A DNA stretch of 64,000 bases from Pseudomonadota bacterium (GTDB lineage: Bacteria; Pseudomonadota; Gammaproteobacteria; Burkholderiales; Burkholderiaceae_C): positions 186,001-250,000 of the forward strand of contig JAIUPH010000008.1 of the NCBI GenBank assembly GCA_020161065.1, read 5' to 3'. The notes beneath the pieces are model-generated. The model was not told the origin of the DNA and searched no databases. It saw only the letters and a list, made by a program, of their open reading frames with translations. Positions 54,640-62,773 of the stretch are shown here, in pieces; position 1 is the first letter of the stretch; each line of letters opens with the position of its first letter. The position numbers and the translations under genes were made by a program.

Positions 54640-56199
54640 CGCGGCGGGCTCGGACATACCCGGCATCGCGGCCGGCGGCGCCGGCGGGGCGCTCGACGGC
54701 GCGGTCGGCGGCGTTGTCGACGCCGCGGCCGACGATGTTGCCAACCCCGCGGCCGACCCCGCGGCCGCCATCGCCGCCGGCAGCACCATGCGGGCGATCA
54801 GCCCGCGCGGCTCGGCGGCCAGCAGCGACACGCTGCCGCCGTGGCGCTGCGCGATCTCGCGCACGATGGCCAGGCCCAGGCCGCAGCCGGTGCCGTCTTC
54901 GCGGCCGCGCACGAAGCGCTCGAACACGCGCTCGCGGTCGGCCGCGGGCAGGCCGGGGCCGTCGTCCTCGACCTCCAGCACCGCGTGCGCGCCATCGCGG
55001 CGCGCGCGCACGGTGATGCTGGCGCCGCTGCCGGCGTAGTGGATGGCATTGTCGATCAGGTTGGTCAGCGCCTCGCCCAGCAGCAGCGGCACGCCGTCCA
55101 CCGGCAGCGGCGGCGGCTGCGGCGCGCCGTCGTCGGGCCCGGCGAAGCCGAGGTCGGCGCCGGCGGCCAGCGCGCGCGGCACAATCTGCGCCGCCACCGC
55201 GCTGGCCAGCGCCGCCAGGTCGACGCGGCTGCGCGCGCTGGCGGCGGCCGAATCGGGCTCGGCGCGGGCCAGCGCCAGCAACTGGTTGACCAGCCGCGCG
55301 CTGCGCTGCGCACTGGCGTGCACGCGCTGCAGCCGCTCCACCAGCAGCGGCTCGCGCGCGTCGTGCAAGGCGATCTCGGTCTGGCTCTTCAGCCCGGCCA
55401 GCGGCGTGCGCAGCTGGTGCGCGGCGTCGCTGATGAAGCGCTTCTGCGCCGTCACGTGCTGGCGCTCGCGCTCCAGCAGCGTGTTGATGGCGCCGGCCAG
55501 CGCGCGCACCTCCAGCGGCGCGGCGTCCAGGCCGATCGGCGCCAGGTCGTTGGCGGCGCGCCCTTCCACCTGCAACTGCAGGTGCTTGAGCGGCCGCAGC
55601 CCGGCGCGGATGCCGGCCCAGACGATGACCGTCATCAGCGCGATCAGCACCGACAGCGGCAGCGCCGTGTCGACCAGGATGCTGCGCGCCAGCGCCTCGC
55701 TGCTGGCACGCGAGCGCGCCACCTGGACCAGCATGGTGCCGTTGCTCGTGCCTTCGGCGCCGAACGGCAGGTACAGCGCGACGACGCGCACGCGCTCGGG
55801 CGCGGCGGCGGCGCCGGCGACGTATTGCGCGTCGAAGAAGTACGGTTCTTCCATGCGCGGCGCGGCGATGCGCGCCGCCGGCAGCAGCGGGTCGCCGAGC
55901 AGGAAGCGGCCGGGCGGCGAACTCACCGCATACAGCACGCGGTCCGACGGGTCGGCCTCCAGGATCTCCTGCGCCGAGCGCGGCAGGTCGATGAAGAGGC
56001 CGGTGGCCGTCGGCTTGATTTGCCGCGCCAGCGCGCGCGAGGCCTGGGCCAGGCTGGCGTCGATGGCCTGGTGCGCATAACGGCCGACCAGGTTGTACGT
56101 GAACAGCGCCGCGGCGACCCACAACACCACTTGCGGCAGCAGCAGCCAGATGAAGAGCGTGCGGTGCAGCGACCTTGCACCGTGCACGGCGCGGTTCAT
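54634..56199 (-). CDS. QseC/TctE-type sensor histidine kinase
   Basis: A 521-residue kinase. Transmembrane helices are at about 15-35 and 178-198, around a TctE-like periplasmic sensor (IDLPRSAQEILEADPSDRVL, EPYFFDAQYVAGA). A HAMP region follows, then the phospho-acceptor His261 (FISDAAHQLRTPLAG) and an HATPase_c domain with ALTNLIDNAIHYAGS and EVEDDGPGLP. The last 50 residues are an Ala/Pro/Ser tail without structure. ATG 56199 overlaps the regulator's stop by 4 bp. It probably senses a sugar-derived signal for the surrounding operons. Confidence 0.92.
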   Translation of the reverse strand: MNRAVHGARSLHRTLFIWLLLPQVVLWVAAALFTYNLVGRYAHQAIDASLAQASRALARQIKPTATGLFIDLPRSAQEILEADPSDRVLYAVSSPPGRFLLGDPLLPAARIAAPRMEEPYFFDAQYVAGAAAAPERVRVVALYLPFGAEGTSNGTMLVQVARSRASSEALARSILVDTALPLSVLIALMTVIVWAGIRAGLRPLKHLQLQVEGRAANDLAPIGLDAAPLEVRALAGAINTLLERERQHVTAQKRFISDAAHQLRTPLAGLKSQTEIALHDAREPLLVERLQRVHASAQRSARLVNQLLALARAEPDSAAASARSRVDLAALASAVAAQIVPRALAAGADLGFAGPDDGAPQPPPLPVDGVPLLLGEALTNLIDNAIHYAGSGASITVRARRDGAHAVLEVEDDGPGLPAADRERVFERFVRGREDGTGCGLGLAIVREIAQRHGGSVSLLAAEPRGLIARMVLPAAMAAAGSAAGLATSSAAASTTPPTAPSSAPPAPPAAMPGMSEPAAH

Positions 56200-56885
56200 G
56201 CCGCGCCCGGCTCGTCCTCGAGCAGGTAGCCCAGCCCGCGGACCGTTCGGATCGACAGCGCCGAGCCTTCGAGCTTGCGGCGCAGCCGGTGGATGTGCAC
56301 CTCGATCGAATTGCCGGCGCCAGGCTCGCTGCGGTCCTGGTCCCAGGCCTGGGCGATCTGCGACTTGGTCACCACCTGGTCGCGCTGCGCGAGCAGCAGG
56401 TCCAGCAGCATCCACTCGCGCGGGCTGAGGTCGATCACCGTGCCTTCGACGCTGGCGCGCCGCGCCTGGCGGTCGAAGCGCAGCCGGCCCGAACTGAGCG
56501 TCTGCGCCGGCGCGCGCTGGCGGCGCAGCAGCGCGTGCAGCCGCGCTTCCAGCTCGGGAAAGTCGAAGGGCTTGGTCAGGTAGTCGTCGGCACCGGCGTT
56601 CAAGCCGGCGACGCGGTCGTCCAGCGAGTCCAGCGCCGTCAGCACCAGCACCGGCAGGCTGCGGCCGGCCTGGCGCAGCCGGCGCAGCACGGTCAGGCCG
56701 TCGACCATCGGCAGCCCGAGGTCGAGGATGGCCAGGTCGAACGGGTGCTTGAGCAGCAGGTACTCGGCCACCGCGCCGTTGGGCGCGGCCTCGACCGTGA
56801 AGCCGGCGCGCTGCAACTGGGCGGTCAGCGCGTCGGCCAGCAGCGCGTCGTCTTCGGCCAGCAAGGCGGTGATCGCGGAAGCCAT
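56196..56885 (-). CDS. OmpR/PhoB family response regulator
   Basis: A 229-residue regulator. The receiver has LLAEDDALLADAL, phospho-acceptor Asp55 in LAILDLGLPM and Lys in DDYLTKPFDF. The C-terminal winged helix (LSPREWMLLDLLLAQRDQVV, NSIEVHIHRLRRKLEGS, IRTVRGLGYLL) is of OmpR/QseB type. It is the partner of the kinase directly downstream. A TTAAC-N5-ATTAA direct repeat 38 bp before its start could be its own binding site. Confidence 0.94.
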   Translation of the reverse strand: MASAITALLAEDDALLADALTAQLQRAGFTVEAAPNGAVAEYLLLKHPFDLAILDLGLPMVDGLTVLRRLRQAGRSLPVLVLTALDSLDDRVAGLNAGADDYLTKPFDFPELEARLHALLRRQRAPAQTLSSGRLRFDRQARRASVEGTVIDLSPREWMLLDLLLAQRDQVVTKSQIAQAWDQDRSEPGAGNSIEVHIHRLRRKLEGSALSIRTVRGLGYLLEDEPGAA

Positions 56886-56922
56886 GGCGCATTCTGTCAG
56901 CGGGCCGGCGCCGGGGTAAGGG

Positions 56923-56939
56923 TTAACATGAGATTAACG
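56923..56939. promoter_or_regulatory. TTAAC-N5-ATTAA motif between the response regulator and TonB receptor genes
   Basis: TTAACATGAGATTAACG, direct TTAAC repeats with 11-bp period (56923 and 56934), 38 bp upstream of the leftward regulator and about 90 bp upstream of the rightward TonB receptor. A further GTTAAG lies at 56952. It matches the motif at 54623-54639 in sequence, orientation and distance to the leftward gene. Confidence 0.6.
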
Positions 56940-57029
56940 ATGCATCGCGTTCGTTAAGAATCTCCGCCAGACGTTGCCAACGCCGATAACGGCCGCCGTG
57001 CGCGGCTGGCACCCGAGGAGACAGCCCCG

Positions 57030-59858
57030 ATGCGCCGAACAGCCCAGAGCCCCCGGTTGCGCCGTGCCGCAGCCCGCCAACCCCATGTTTCGCTGCACCC
57101 GGTGGCGGCGGCCTCGCTGCTGCTGGTGTCGGCGCTGGCGCAGGCCCAGCAGCCGGCGCAAGACCCGGCGCAGCGCGTCGAAGTCACCGGCATCCGCGGC
57201 GCGATCGAATCGTCGATCGCCATCAAGCGCAACGCCGACGGCGTGGTCGAGGCGGTGACCAGCGAAGACATCGGCAAGCTGCCCGATACCAGCATCGCCG
57301 ATTCGATCGCGCGGCTGCCCGGCCTGGCGGCGCAGCGCATCGACGGCCGGCCTTCGGCGCTGTCGATCCGCGGCCTGGGGCCCGACTACGCGGGCGGCCT
57401 GCTCAACGGGCGCCAGGTGGTCAGCGCCGGCGAAGGGCGCTCGCTCGAATACGACCAGTTCCCGTCGGAGCTGGTCAGCAAGGTGCTGGTCTACAAGACG
57501 GCCGACGCCTCGGTCATCGGCCAGGGCCTGTCGGGCACGGTCGACATCCGCCCGGTGATGCCGCTGGACTTCCGCGGCCGGCAGCTCTCGATCAGCGCGC
57601 GCGGCGAGAAGAACTCCTACGGCGGCCTCTCGCCCAGCGGCAACGGCGGCACCGGCAACCGCGTGAGCATTGCCTACGTCGACCAGTTCGCCAACAACAC
57701 GCTGGGCGTGGCGCTGGGCTTCGCGCACCTGGACACCCCCGGCCAGGCGAAGAAGTTCGAGTCTTGGAAGTACGGCGACTACGTCGGCCAATGGGGCGCC
57801 GGCGCCACCGGCGTGCCGTCGCTGGGCGTGGGCAACAACCGCGCGGCCTTCGCGCAGGGCTTCGAAGCCAGCGTCACCTCCAGCAAGCAGGTGCGCGACG
57901 GCTTCATGGGCGTGCTCGAGTACCGCCCCAACAAGGATTTCCGCAGCACGGTCGACCTGTACTACTCGAAGTTCGACCAGGAACGCGTGGGCCACCACTG
58001 GGTGGGCGACATCGGCTTGTGGTCCAGCCCGCCGGCGGCCTTCAGCAACACCAGCACCGCCAGCATCGACGGCACCACCGTGCTGGCCAGCGGCAGCGTG
58101 GCCAACGGCCGCAGCCTGGTCTACGACAAGAACTTCAACCGCACCGACAAGATCACCGCGGTCGGCTGGCGCAACGAACTGGGGCTGGCCGGCAACTGGA
58201 AGGCGATGGCCGACATCGGCTACTCGCGCGTCGACCGCGACGAGAACTACATCCAGAGCGTGGCGCGCTCGACGACGCCGACCACGCTGACCTTCTCCGG
58301 CCTCGACACCGTCGACAACTTCGGCTGGAGCACCAACCAGAACCTGACCGACCCGTCGACGGTGGTGCTGACCAACAACCCCGACTGGGCCGAGATGCGC
58401 ACGCCCAAGTTCAGGGACGAGACGAAGTCGGCACGCCTGTCGGCGCACAAGGACTTCGAAGGCAGCTTCCTCGCCGGCATGGAGGTCGGCCTGGGCTACA
58501 ACCAGCGCGACAAGTCGGTCGAGTCGGCCTCCTACCGGCTGACGCTGGGCAGCACCAACGTGGCCATCCCCGCCGCCGCGGTGGGCGCGCCGGCCACCAT
58601 CGGCATGGGCGGCATCAGCACCGACATCCTCACCTGGGACGTGCCCAGCGTGATGGGCCTCTACACGGCGGTGCCCAAGGACCCCTGGTCCGCCAAGGAC
58701 AACCGTTATGCGGTGCACGAGAAGGTGGCCACCGCGCTGCTGAAGTTCGAGGTCGATTCCAAGCTCGGCTCGGTGCCGGTGCGCGGCAATTTCGGGCTGC
58801 AGGTGGTGCGCAGCGAGCAGTCGTCCGACGGCTTCGCCTGGAACGACGGCGGCAACGCCGGCTCGGGCCAGGTGATCCCGGTGCACGGCGGCGCCACCTT
58901 CACCGACGTGCTGCCCAGCCTGAACCTGGCGTTCAGCCTGCAGAGCGACCTGATCGCCCGCGTCGGCCTGGCCAAGACCATGGCGCGGCCGCGCATGGAC
59001 GACATGCGTGCCGGCGCCGACCAGCCGCGGCTGGTGGCCAACTCGTCGGCGGCCGGCGAGACGCAAGGCCACTGGACGGCCAACAACGGCGGCAAGCCCG
59101 ACCTCGAACCCTGGCGCGCCAAGTCGCTGGACCTGACGCTGGAAAAGTACATCGGCAAGCGCAGCTACGTGGCGGTGGCCGGCTTCTACAAGTGGATGGA
59201 CTCGTTCATCTACTCGCAGACCACGGTGCGCGACTTCTCGGGCTTCCCCAACTACTCCAGCACGCTGGTGCCGGGCTGCCCGGCGTCCAACCCCGGCTGC
59301 AACCCCAACCTGGGCGAGCTGACGACGCAGGCCAACGGCCGCGGCGGCAAGGTGCACGGCATCGAGCTGATGGGCGCGCTCGACGGCGCGCTGGTCACGC
59401 CGGCGCTCGACGGCTTTGGCATCGTCGCCAGCTACTCGGTCAACGCCAGCGACCTGCCGCTGGACAACAACGGCAACCGCATCAAGCTCGACGGCGCCTC
59501 GGGCACCGTCTACAGCCTGACGGCCTACTACGAGAAGCACGGCTTCTCGGCGCGCATCGGCCAGCGCTACCGCTCGGCCTTCACCGCCACCACGCGCGGC
59601 GTGCTGCTCAACACCGAGACCAGCACGCACATCGACGCCGAACGCCAGGTCGACCTGCAGATCGGCTACGCCTTCAACGACGGCGCGCTGCGCGGCCTGT
59701 CGCTGCTGCTGCAGGTGAACAACCTGACCAACGCGCCGGCGGTGCAGCGCCAGAGCGCCGAGATCGTGGGCAGCGCCGGCAACAAGGCGGCGCTGCTGCC
59801 GTGGCGCTACGAGAGCTTCGGCCGCGCCATCCTGCTGGGCGCCACCTACAAGTTCTAA
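57030..59858 (+). CDS. TonB-dependent outer-membrane receptor
   Basis: A 942-residue receptor starting at ATG 57030 behind GAGGAG. A long basic leader and signal (residues 1-40, ending LAQAQQ) precede the TonB-box region RVEVTGIRGAIESS. The plug domain has IGKLPDTSIADSIARLPGL and LSIRGLGPDY, and a 22-strand-type barrel ends ...RAILLGATYKF. This sequence class is frequent in oligosaccharide-uptake loci. Gene order (receptor, halogenase-like enzyme, GH1, sugar-binding protein) suggests uptake of a beta-glucoside or aryl-glycoside across the outer membrane. Confidence 0.92.
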   Translation: MRRTAQSPRLRRAAARQPHVSLHPVAAASLLLVSALAQAQQPAQDPAQRVEVTGIRGAIESSIAIKRNADGVVEAVTSEDIGKLPDTSIADSIARLPGLAAQRIDGRPSALSIRGLGPDYAGGLLNGRQVVSAGEGRSLEYDQFPSELVSKVLVYKTADASVIGQGLSGTVDIRPVMPLDFRGRQLSISARGEKNSYGGLSPSGNGGTGNRVSIAYVDQFANNTLGVALGFAHLDTPGQAKKFESWKYGDYVGQWGAGATGVPSLGVGNNRAAFAQGFEASVTSSKQVRDGFMGVLEYRPNKDFRSTVDLYYSKFDQERVGHHWVGDIGLWSSPPAAFSNTSTASIDGTTVLASGSVANGRSLVYDKNFNRTDKITAVGWRNELGLAGNWKAMADIGYSRVDRDENYIQSVARSTTPTTLTFSGLDTVDNFGWSTNQNLTDPSTVVLTNNPDWAEMRTPKFRDETKSARLSAHKDFEGSFLAGMEVGLGYNQRDKSVESASYRLTLGSTNVAIPAAAVGAPATIGMGGISTDILTWDVPSVMGLYTAVPKDPWSAKDNRYAVHEKVATALLKFEVDSKLGSVPVRGNFGLQVVRSEQSSDGFAWNDGGNAGSGQVIPVHGGATFTDVLPSLNLAFSLQSDLIARVGLAKTMARPRMDDMRAGADQPRLVANSSAAGETQGHWTANNGGKPDLEPWRAKSLDLTLEKYIGKRSYVAVAGFYKWMDSFIYSQTTVRDFSGFPNYSSTLVPGCPASNPGCNPNLGELTTQANGRGGKVHGIELMGALDGALVTPALDGFGIVASYSVNASDLPLDNNGNRIKLDGASGTVYSLTAYYEKHGFSARIGQRYRSAFTATTRGVLLNTETSTHIDAERQVDLQIGYAFNDGALRGLSLLLQVNNLTNAPAVQRQSAEIVGSAGNKAALLPWRYESFGRAILLGATYKF

Positions 59859-59859
59859 G

Positions 59860-61398
59860 TTGGCCGACCGCCTCGTCAGCAAGGTCGTCATCGTCGGCGG
59901 CGGCACGGCCGGCTGGATGGCGGCGGCCGCGCTGGGCAACCAGCTGGGGGCGAGCTGCGAGATCACGCTCGTCGAGTCGGACGAGATCGGCATCATCGGC
60001 GTCGGCGAGGCGACGATCCCGCACATCGCCACCTTCAACGCCATCCTGGGCATCGACGAGAACGAGTTCCTGCGCGCCACCCGCGGCACGTTCAAGCTGG
60101 GCATCGAGTTCGTCGACTGGGGCGCCATCGGCGACCGCTACCTGCACGGCTTCGGCGCCGTCGGGCCCGAGCTCGACGGCCTGCCGTTCCACCACTACTG
60201 GCTGCGCCTGGCGCTGGCCGGCGAGCGCAGCGACCTGGCGCAATACTCGATCAACGCCGCGGCGCCGCGGCGCGCGCGCTTCATGCGCGCCCGGCGCGAC
60301 ATGCCGGGCTCGCCGCTGGCCGAGATCGTCAACGCCTTCCATTTCGATGCCTCGCTGTATGCACGTTACCTGCGCGGCATCGCCGAGAAGAAAGGCGTGC
60401 GCCGCCGCGAAGGCCGCATCGTCCAGGTGCTGCAGCGCGACGATGCCGGCTTCGAAGGCTTCATCTCCGGCCTGGTGCTGGCCGACGGCAGCCGCATCGA
60501 CGGCGAGCTGTTCGTCGACTGCTCGGGCATGGCCGCGCTGCTGATCGAGAAGACGCTGAAGGCTGGCTACGAAGACTGGTCGCACTGGCTGCCTTGCGAC
60601 CGCGCCGTCGCCGTGCCCTGCCGGTCGGTCGAGCCGCTGCTGCCGATCACCCGCGCCACCGCGCATTCGGCCGGCTGGCAATGGCGCATTCCGCTGCAGC
60701 ACCGCATCGGCAACGGCCACGTCTACAGCAGCCGCTTCATGGACGCCGACGAGGCGACGGCGATCCTGATGTCCCACCTCGACGGCGCGGCGCTGGCCGA
60801 GCCGCGCCACATCCGCTACGTGCCCGGGCGGCGCACGAAGATCTGGATCAAGAACTGCGTCGCGCTGGGGTTGGCGGCCGGCTTCTTCGAGCCGATCGAG
60901 TCGACCAACATCCACCTCGTGCAGACCGGCATCGCACGGCTGCTGACGCTGTTCCCGCGCACCGGCTTCGACGCCGCCGACATCGCCGAGGCCAACCACC
61001 AGGCGCGGCTGGAATACGAGCGCGTGCGCGACTTCATCATCCTGCACTACAAGGCCACCGAGCGCAGCGACTCGCCGTTCTGGAACCACTGCCGCACGAT
61101 GGCCATCCCCGACACGCTGCAGCACAAGATCGACCTCTACCGCAGCAACGGCCGCTTCTTCCGCGAAGACAACGAACTGTTCGGCGAGCCGAGCTGGGTG
61201 CAGGTGATGGAAGGCCAGCGCATCCACGCCCGAGGCTGCCACCCGTTCGCCGAGCAGCGCCCGCTGGCCGAGGTGCGCGCCTTCGTGGCCGACACGCGCT
61301 CGGTGGTCGAGCGCTGCGTCGACGTGATGCCCGGGCATGCCGAGTTCATCGCGGCGAACTGCGCCGCCAACGGTGCCGCCGCCACCGTTCCCGCCTGA
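59860..61398 (+). CDS. Flavin-dependent halogenase (tryptophan-halogenase family, BrvH-like)
   Basis: A 512-residue protein with the FAD motif VVIVGGGTAGWMAAAAL, the halogenase motif WQWRIP, the catalytic Lys79 in GTFKLGIEF (Lys79 also in PrnA) and EPIESTNIHLV near the chloride/FAD loop. All key residues are present. The start is TTG 59860, one base after the TonB receptor stop, with no ATG in the right place. Such halogenase-like proteins adjoin TonB receptors in sugar loci of Caulobacter, Xanthomonas and Brevundimonas, where BrvH was shown to prefer bromide and indole as a test substrate. The natural substrate is unknown. Confidence 0.88.
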   Translation: MADRLVSKVVIVGGGTAGWMAAAALGNQLGASCEITLVESDEIGIIGVGEATIPHIATFNAILGIDENEFLRATRGTFKLGIEFVDWGAIGDRYLHGFGAVGPELDGLPFHHYWLRLALAGERSDLAQYSINAAAPRRARFMRARRDMPGSPLAEIVNAFHFDASLYARYLRGIAEKKGVRRREGRIVQVLQRDDAGFEGFISGLVLADGSRIDGELFVDCSGMAALLIEKTLKAGYEDWSHWLPCDRAVAVPCRSVEPLLPITRATAHSAGWQWRIPLQHRIGNGHVYSSRFMDADEATAILMSHLDGAALAEPRHIRYVPGRRTKIWIKNCVALGLAAGFFEPIESTNIHLVQTGIARLLTLFPRTGFDAADIAEANHQARLEYERVRDFIILHYKATERSDSPFWNHCRTMAIPDTLQHKIDLYRSNGRFFREDNELFGEPSWVQVMEGQRIHARGCHPFAEQRPLAEVRAFVADTRSVVERCVDVMPGHAEFIAANCAANGAAATVPA

Positions 61399-61402
61399 CG
61401 CC

Positions 61403-62773
61403 ATGACGCGAGCCGACTCCACCCGCGACACCGCCGCCCCGCAACGCCGCGACTTCCCGCCGGACTTCCGCTGGGGCTGCGCCACCGCGTCGTACCAGGT
61501 CGAAGGCGCCGCGCACGCCGACGGCAAGGGCGAGTCGATCTGGGACCGCTTCTGCACGCAGCCCGGCGCCATCCGCGACGGCAGCAGCGGCGCCGTCGCC
61601 TGCGACCACTTCCACCGCTGGCCGCAAGACCTGGACCTGGCGCGCGACCTCGGCGTCAACGCCTACCGCTTCTCGGTGGCCTGGCCGCGCATCTTTCCCG
61701 CGGGCCGCGGCGCGGCGCCGAATGCCGCCGGGCTGGACTTCTATTCGCGCCTGGTCGACGGCCTGCTCGAACGCGGCATCGAGCCCTGGCTGACGCTGTA
61801 CCACTGGGACCTGCCGCAGCCGCTGCAGGACGCAGGCGGCTGGGCCGCGCGCGCCACGCTCGACGCCTTCGCCGCCTACGTCGACGCGGTGACGCGCCGC
61901 CTCGGCGACCGCGTGAAGCGCTGGATCACGCAGAACGAGCCCTGGTGCGTGGCGATGCTCGGCCACCACGAAGGCGTGCACGCGCCGGGCCGGCGCGACC
62001 TCGCCACCGCGCTGCAGGTGGCGCACCACGTGCTGCTGTCGCACGGGCAGGCGCTGCCGATCATCCGCGCCAACGTGCCAGATGCGCTGGCCGGCATCAC
62101 GCTGAGCCTGCACCCGATCGCGCCGGCCGGCCCCGGCGCCGCCGACGCGGCCGCCGCTTTCCGCCACGACGGCCTGCGCAACCGCTGGTTCCTGGATCCG
62201 CTGCACGGCCGCGGCTACCCGGCCGACGTGTGGCAGCGGCTGGGCGCGCTGGCACCGACCGTGCTTCCCGGCGACCTGGAAGCGATTGCGCGGCCGACCG
62301 ACTTCCTGGGCATCAACTACTACTTTCCCGAGCACGTGGCCGACGCGCCCGGCCACGGCGTGCTGGAGGCCCGCGTCGTCGAGCCCGGCGCCGAGGTCGA
62401 GCGCACCGGCTTCGGCTGGGAGGTCGCGCCCGACGGCCTGGTGCGGCTGCTCGATCGCGTGCAGCGCGACTACCGCCCGGCGCCCATCGTGCTGACCGAG
62501 AACGGCGCCACCTACGACGACGTGGTGACGCCCGACGGCCGCATCCATGACGCTGAACGGCAGCGTTACCTGCAGCGCCACGTGGCCGCGGCACGCGAGG
62601 TGCTGGCGCGCGGCATCGCGCTGCAGGGCTACTTCGCCTGGAGCCTGCTGGACAATTTCGAATGGGCCGAAGGCTACCTGCGGCGCTTCGGGCTGATCCA
62701 TGTCGACTACGCCACCCAGCAACGCACGCTCAAGGACAGCGGCCTTTGGTACCGCGACTTCCTGCGCGCGTGA
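61403..62773 (+). CDS. GH1 beta-glucosidase, copy 2
   Basis: A 456-residue GH1 enzyme (FPPDFRWGCATASYQVEGAA). The acid/base Glu179 is in WITQNEPW and the nucleophile Glu366 in IVLTENGATY, with WSLLDNFEWAEGYLRRFG near the end. It is the same length as the GH1 at 50176-51546 and close in the first 60 residues, but clearly diverged elsewhere. There is no signal peptide, so it is cytoplasmic. It follows the halogenase-like gene after 4 bp, in the TonB receptor operon. Confidence 0.94.
   Translation: MTRADSTRDTAAPQRRDFPPDFRWGCATASYQVEGAAHADGKGESIWDRFCTQPGAIRDGSSGAVACDHFHRWPQDLDLARDLGVNAYRFSVAWPRIFPAGRGAAPNAAGLDFYSRLVDGLLERGIEPWLTLYHWDLPQPLQDAGGWAARATLDAFAAYVDAVTRRLGDRVKRWITQNEPWCVAMLGHHEGVHAPGRRDLATALQVAHHVLLSHGQALPIIRANVPDALAGITLSLHPIAPAGPGAADAAAAFRHDGLRNRWFLDPLHGRGYPADVWQRLGALAPTVLPGDLEAIARPTDFLGINYYFPEHVADAPGHGVLEARVVEPGAEVERTGFGWEVAPDGLVRLLDRVQRDYRPAPIVLTENGATYDDVVTPDGRIHDAERQRYLQRHVAAAREVLARGIALQGYFAWSLLDNFEWAEGYLRRFGLIHVDYATQQRTLKDSGLWYRDFLRA

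Noticed and set aside
56934-60128. A 1064-codon minus-strand open frame antisense to the TonB receptor
   Set aside because: Same reason: the receptor on the plus strand has signal, plug and barrel features and the antisense frame has none.
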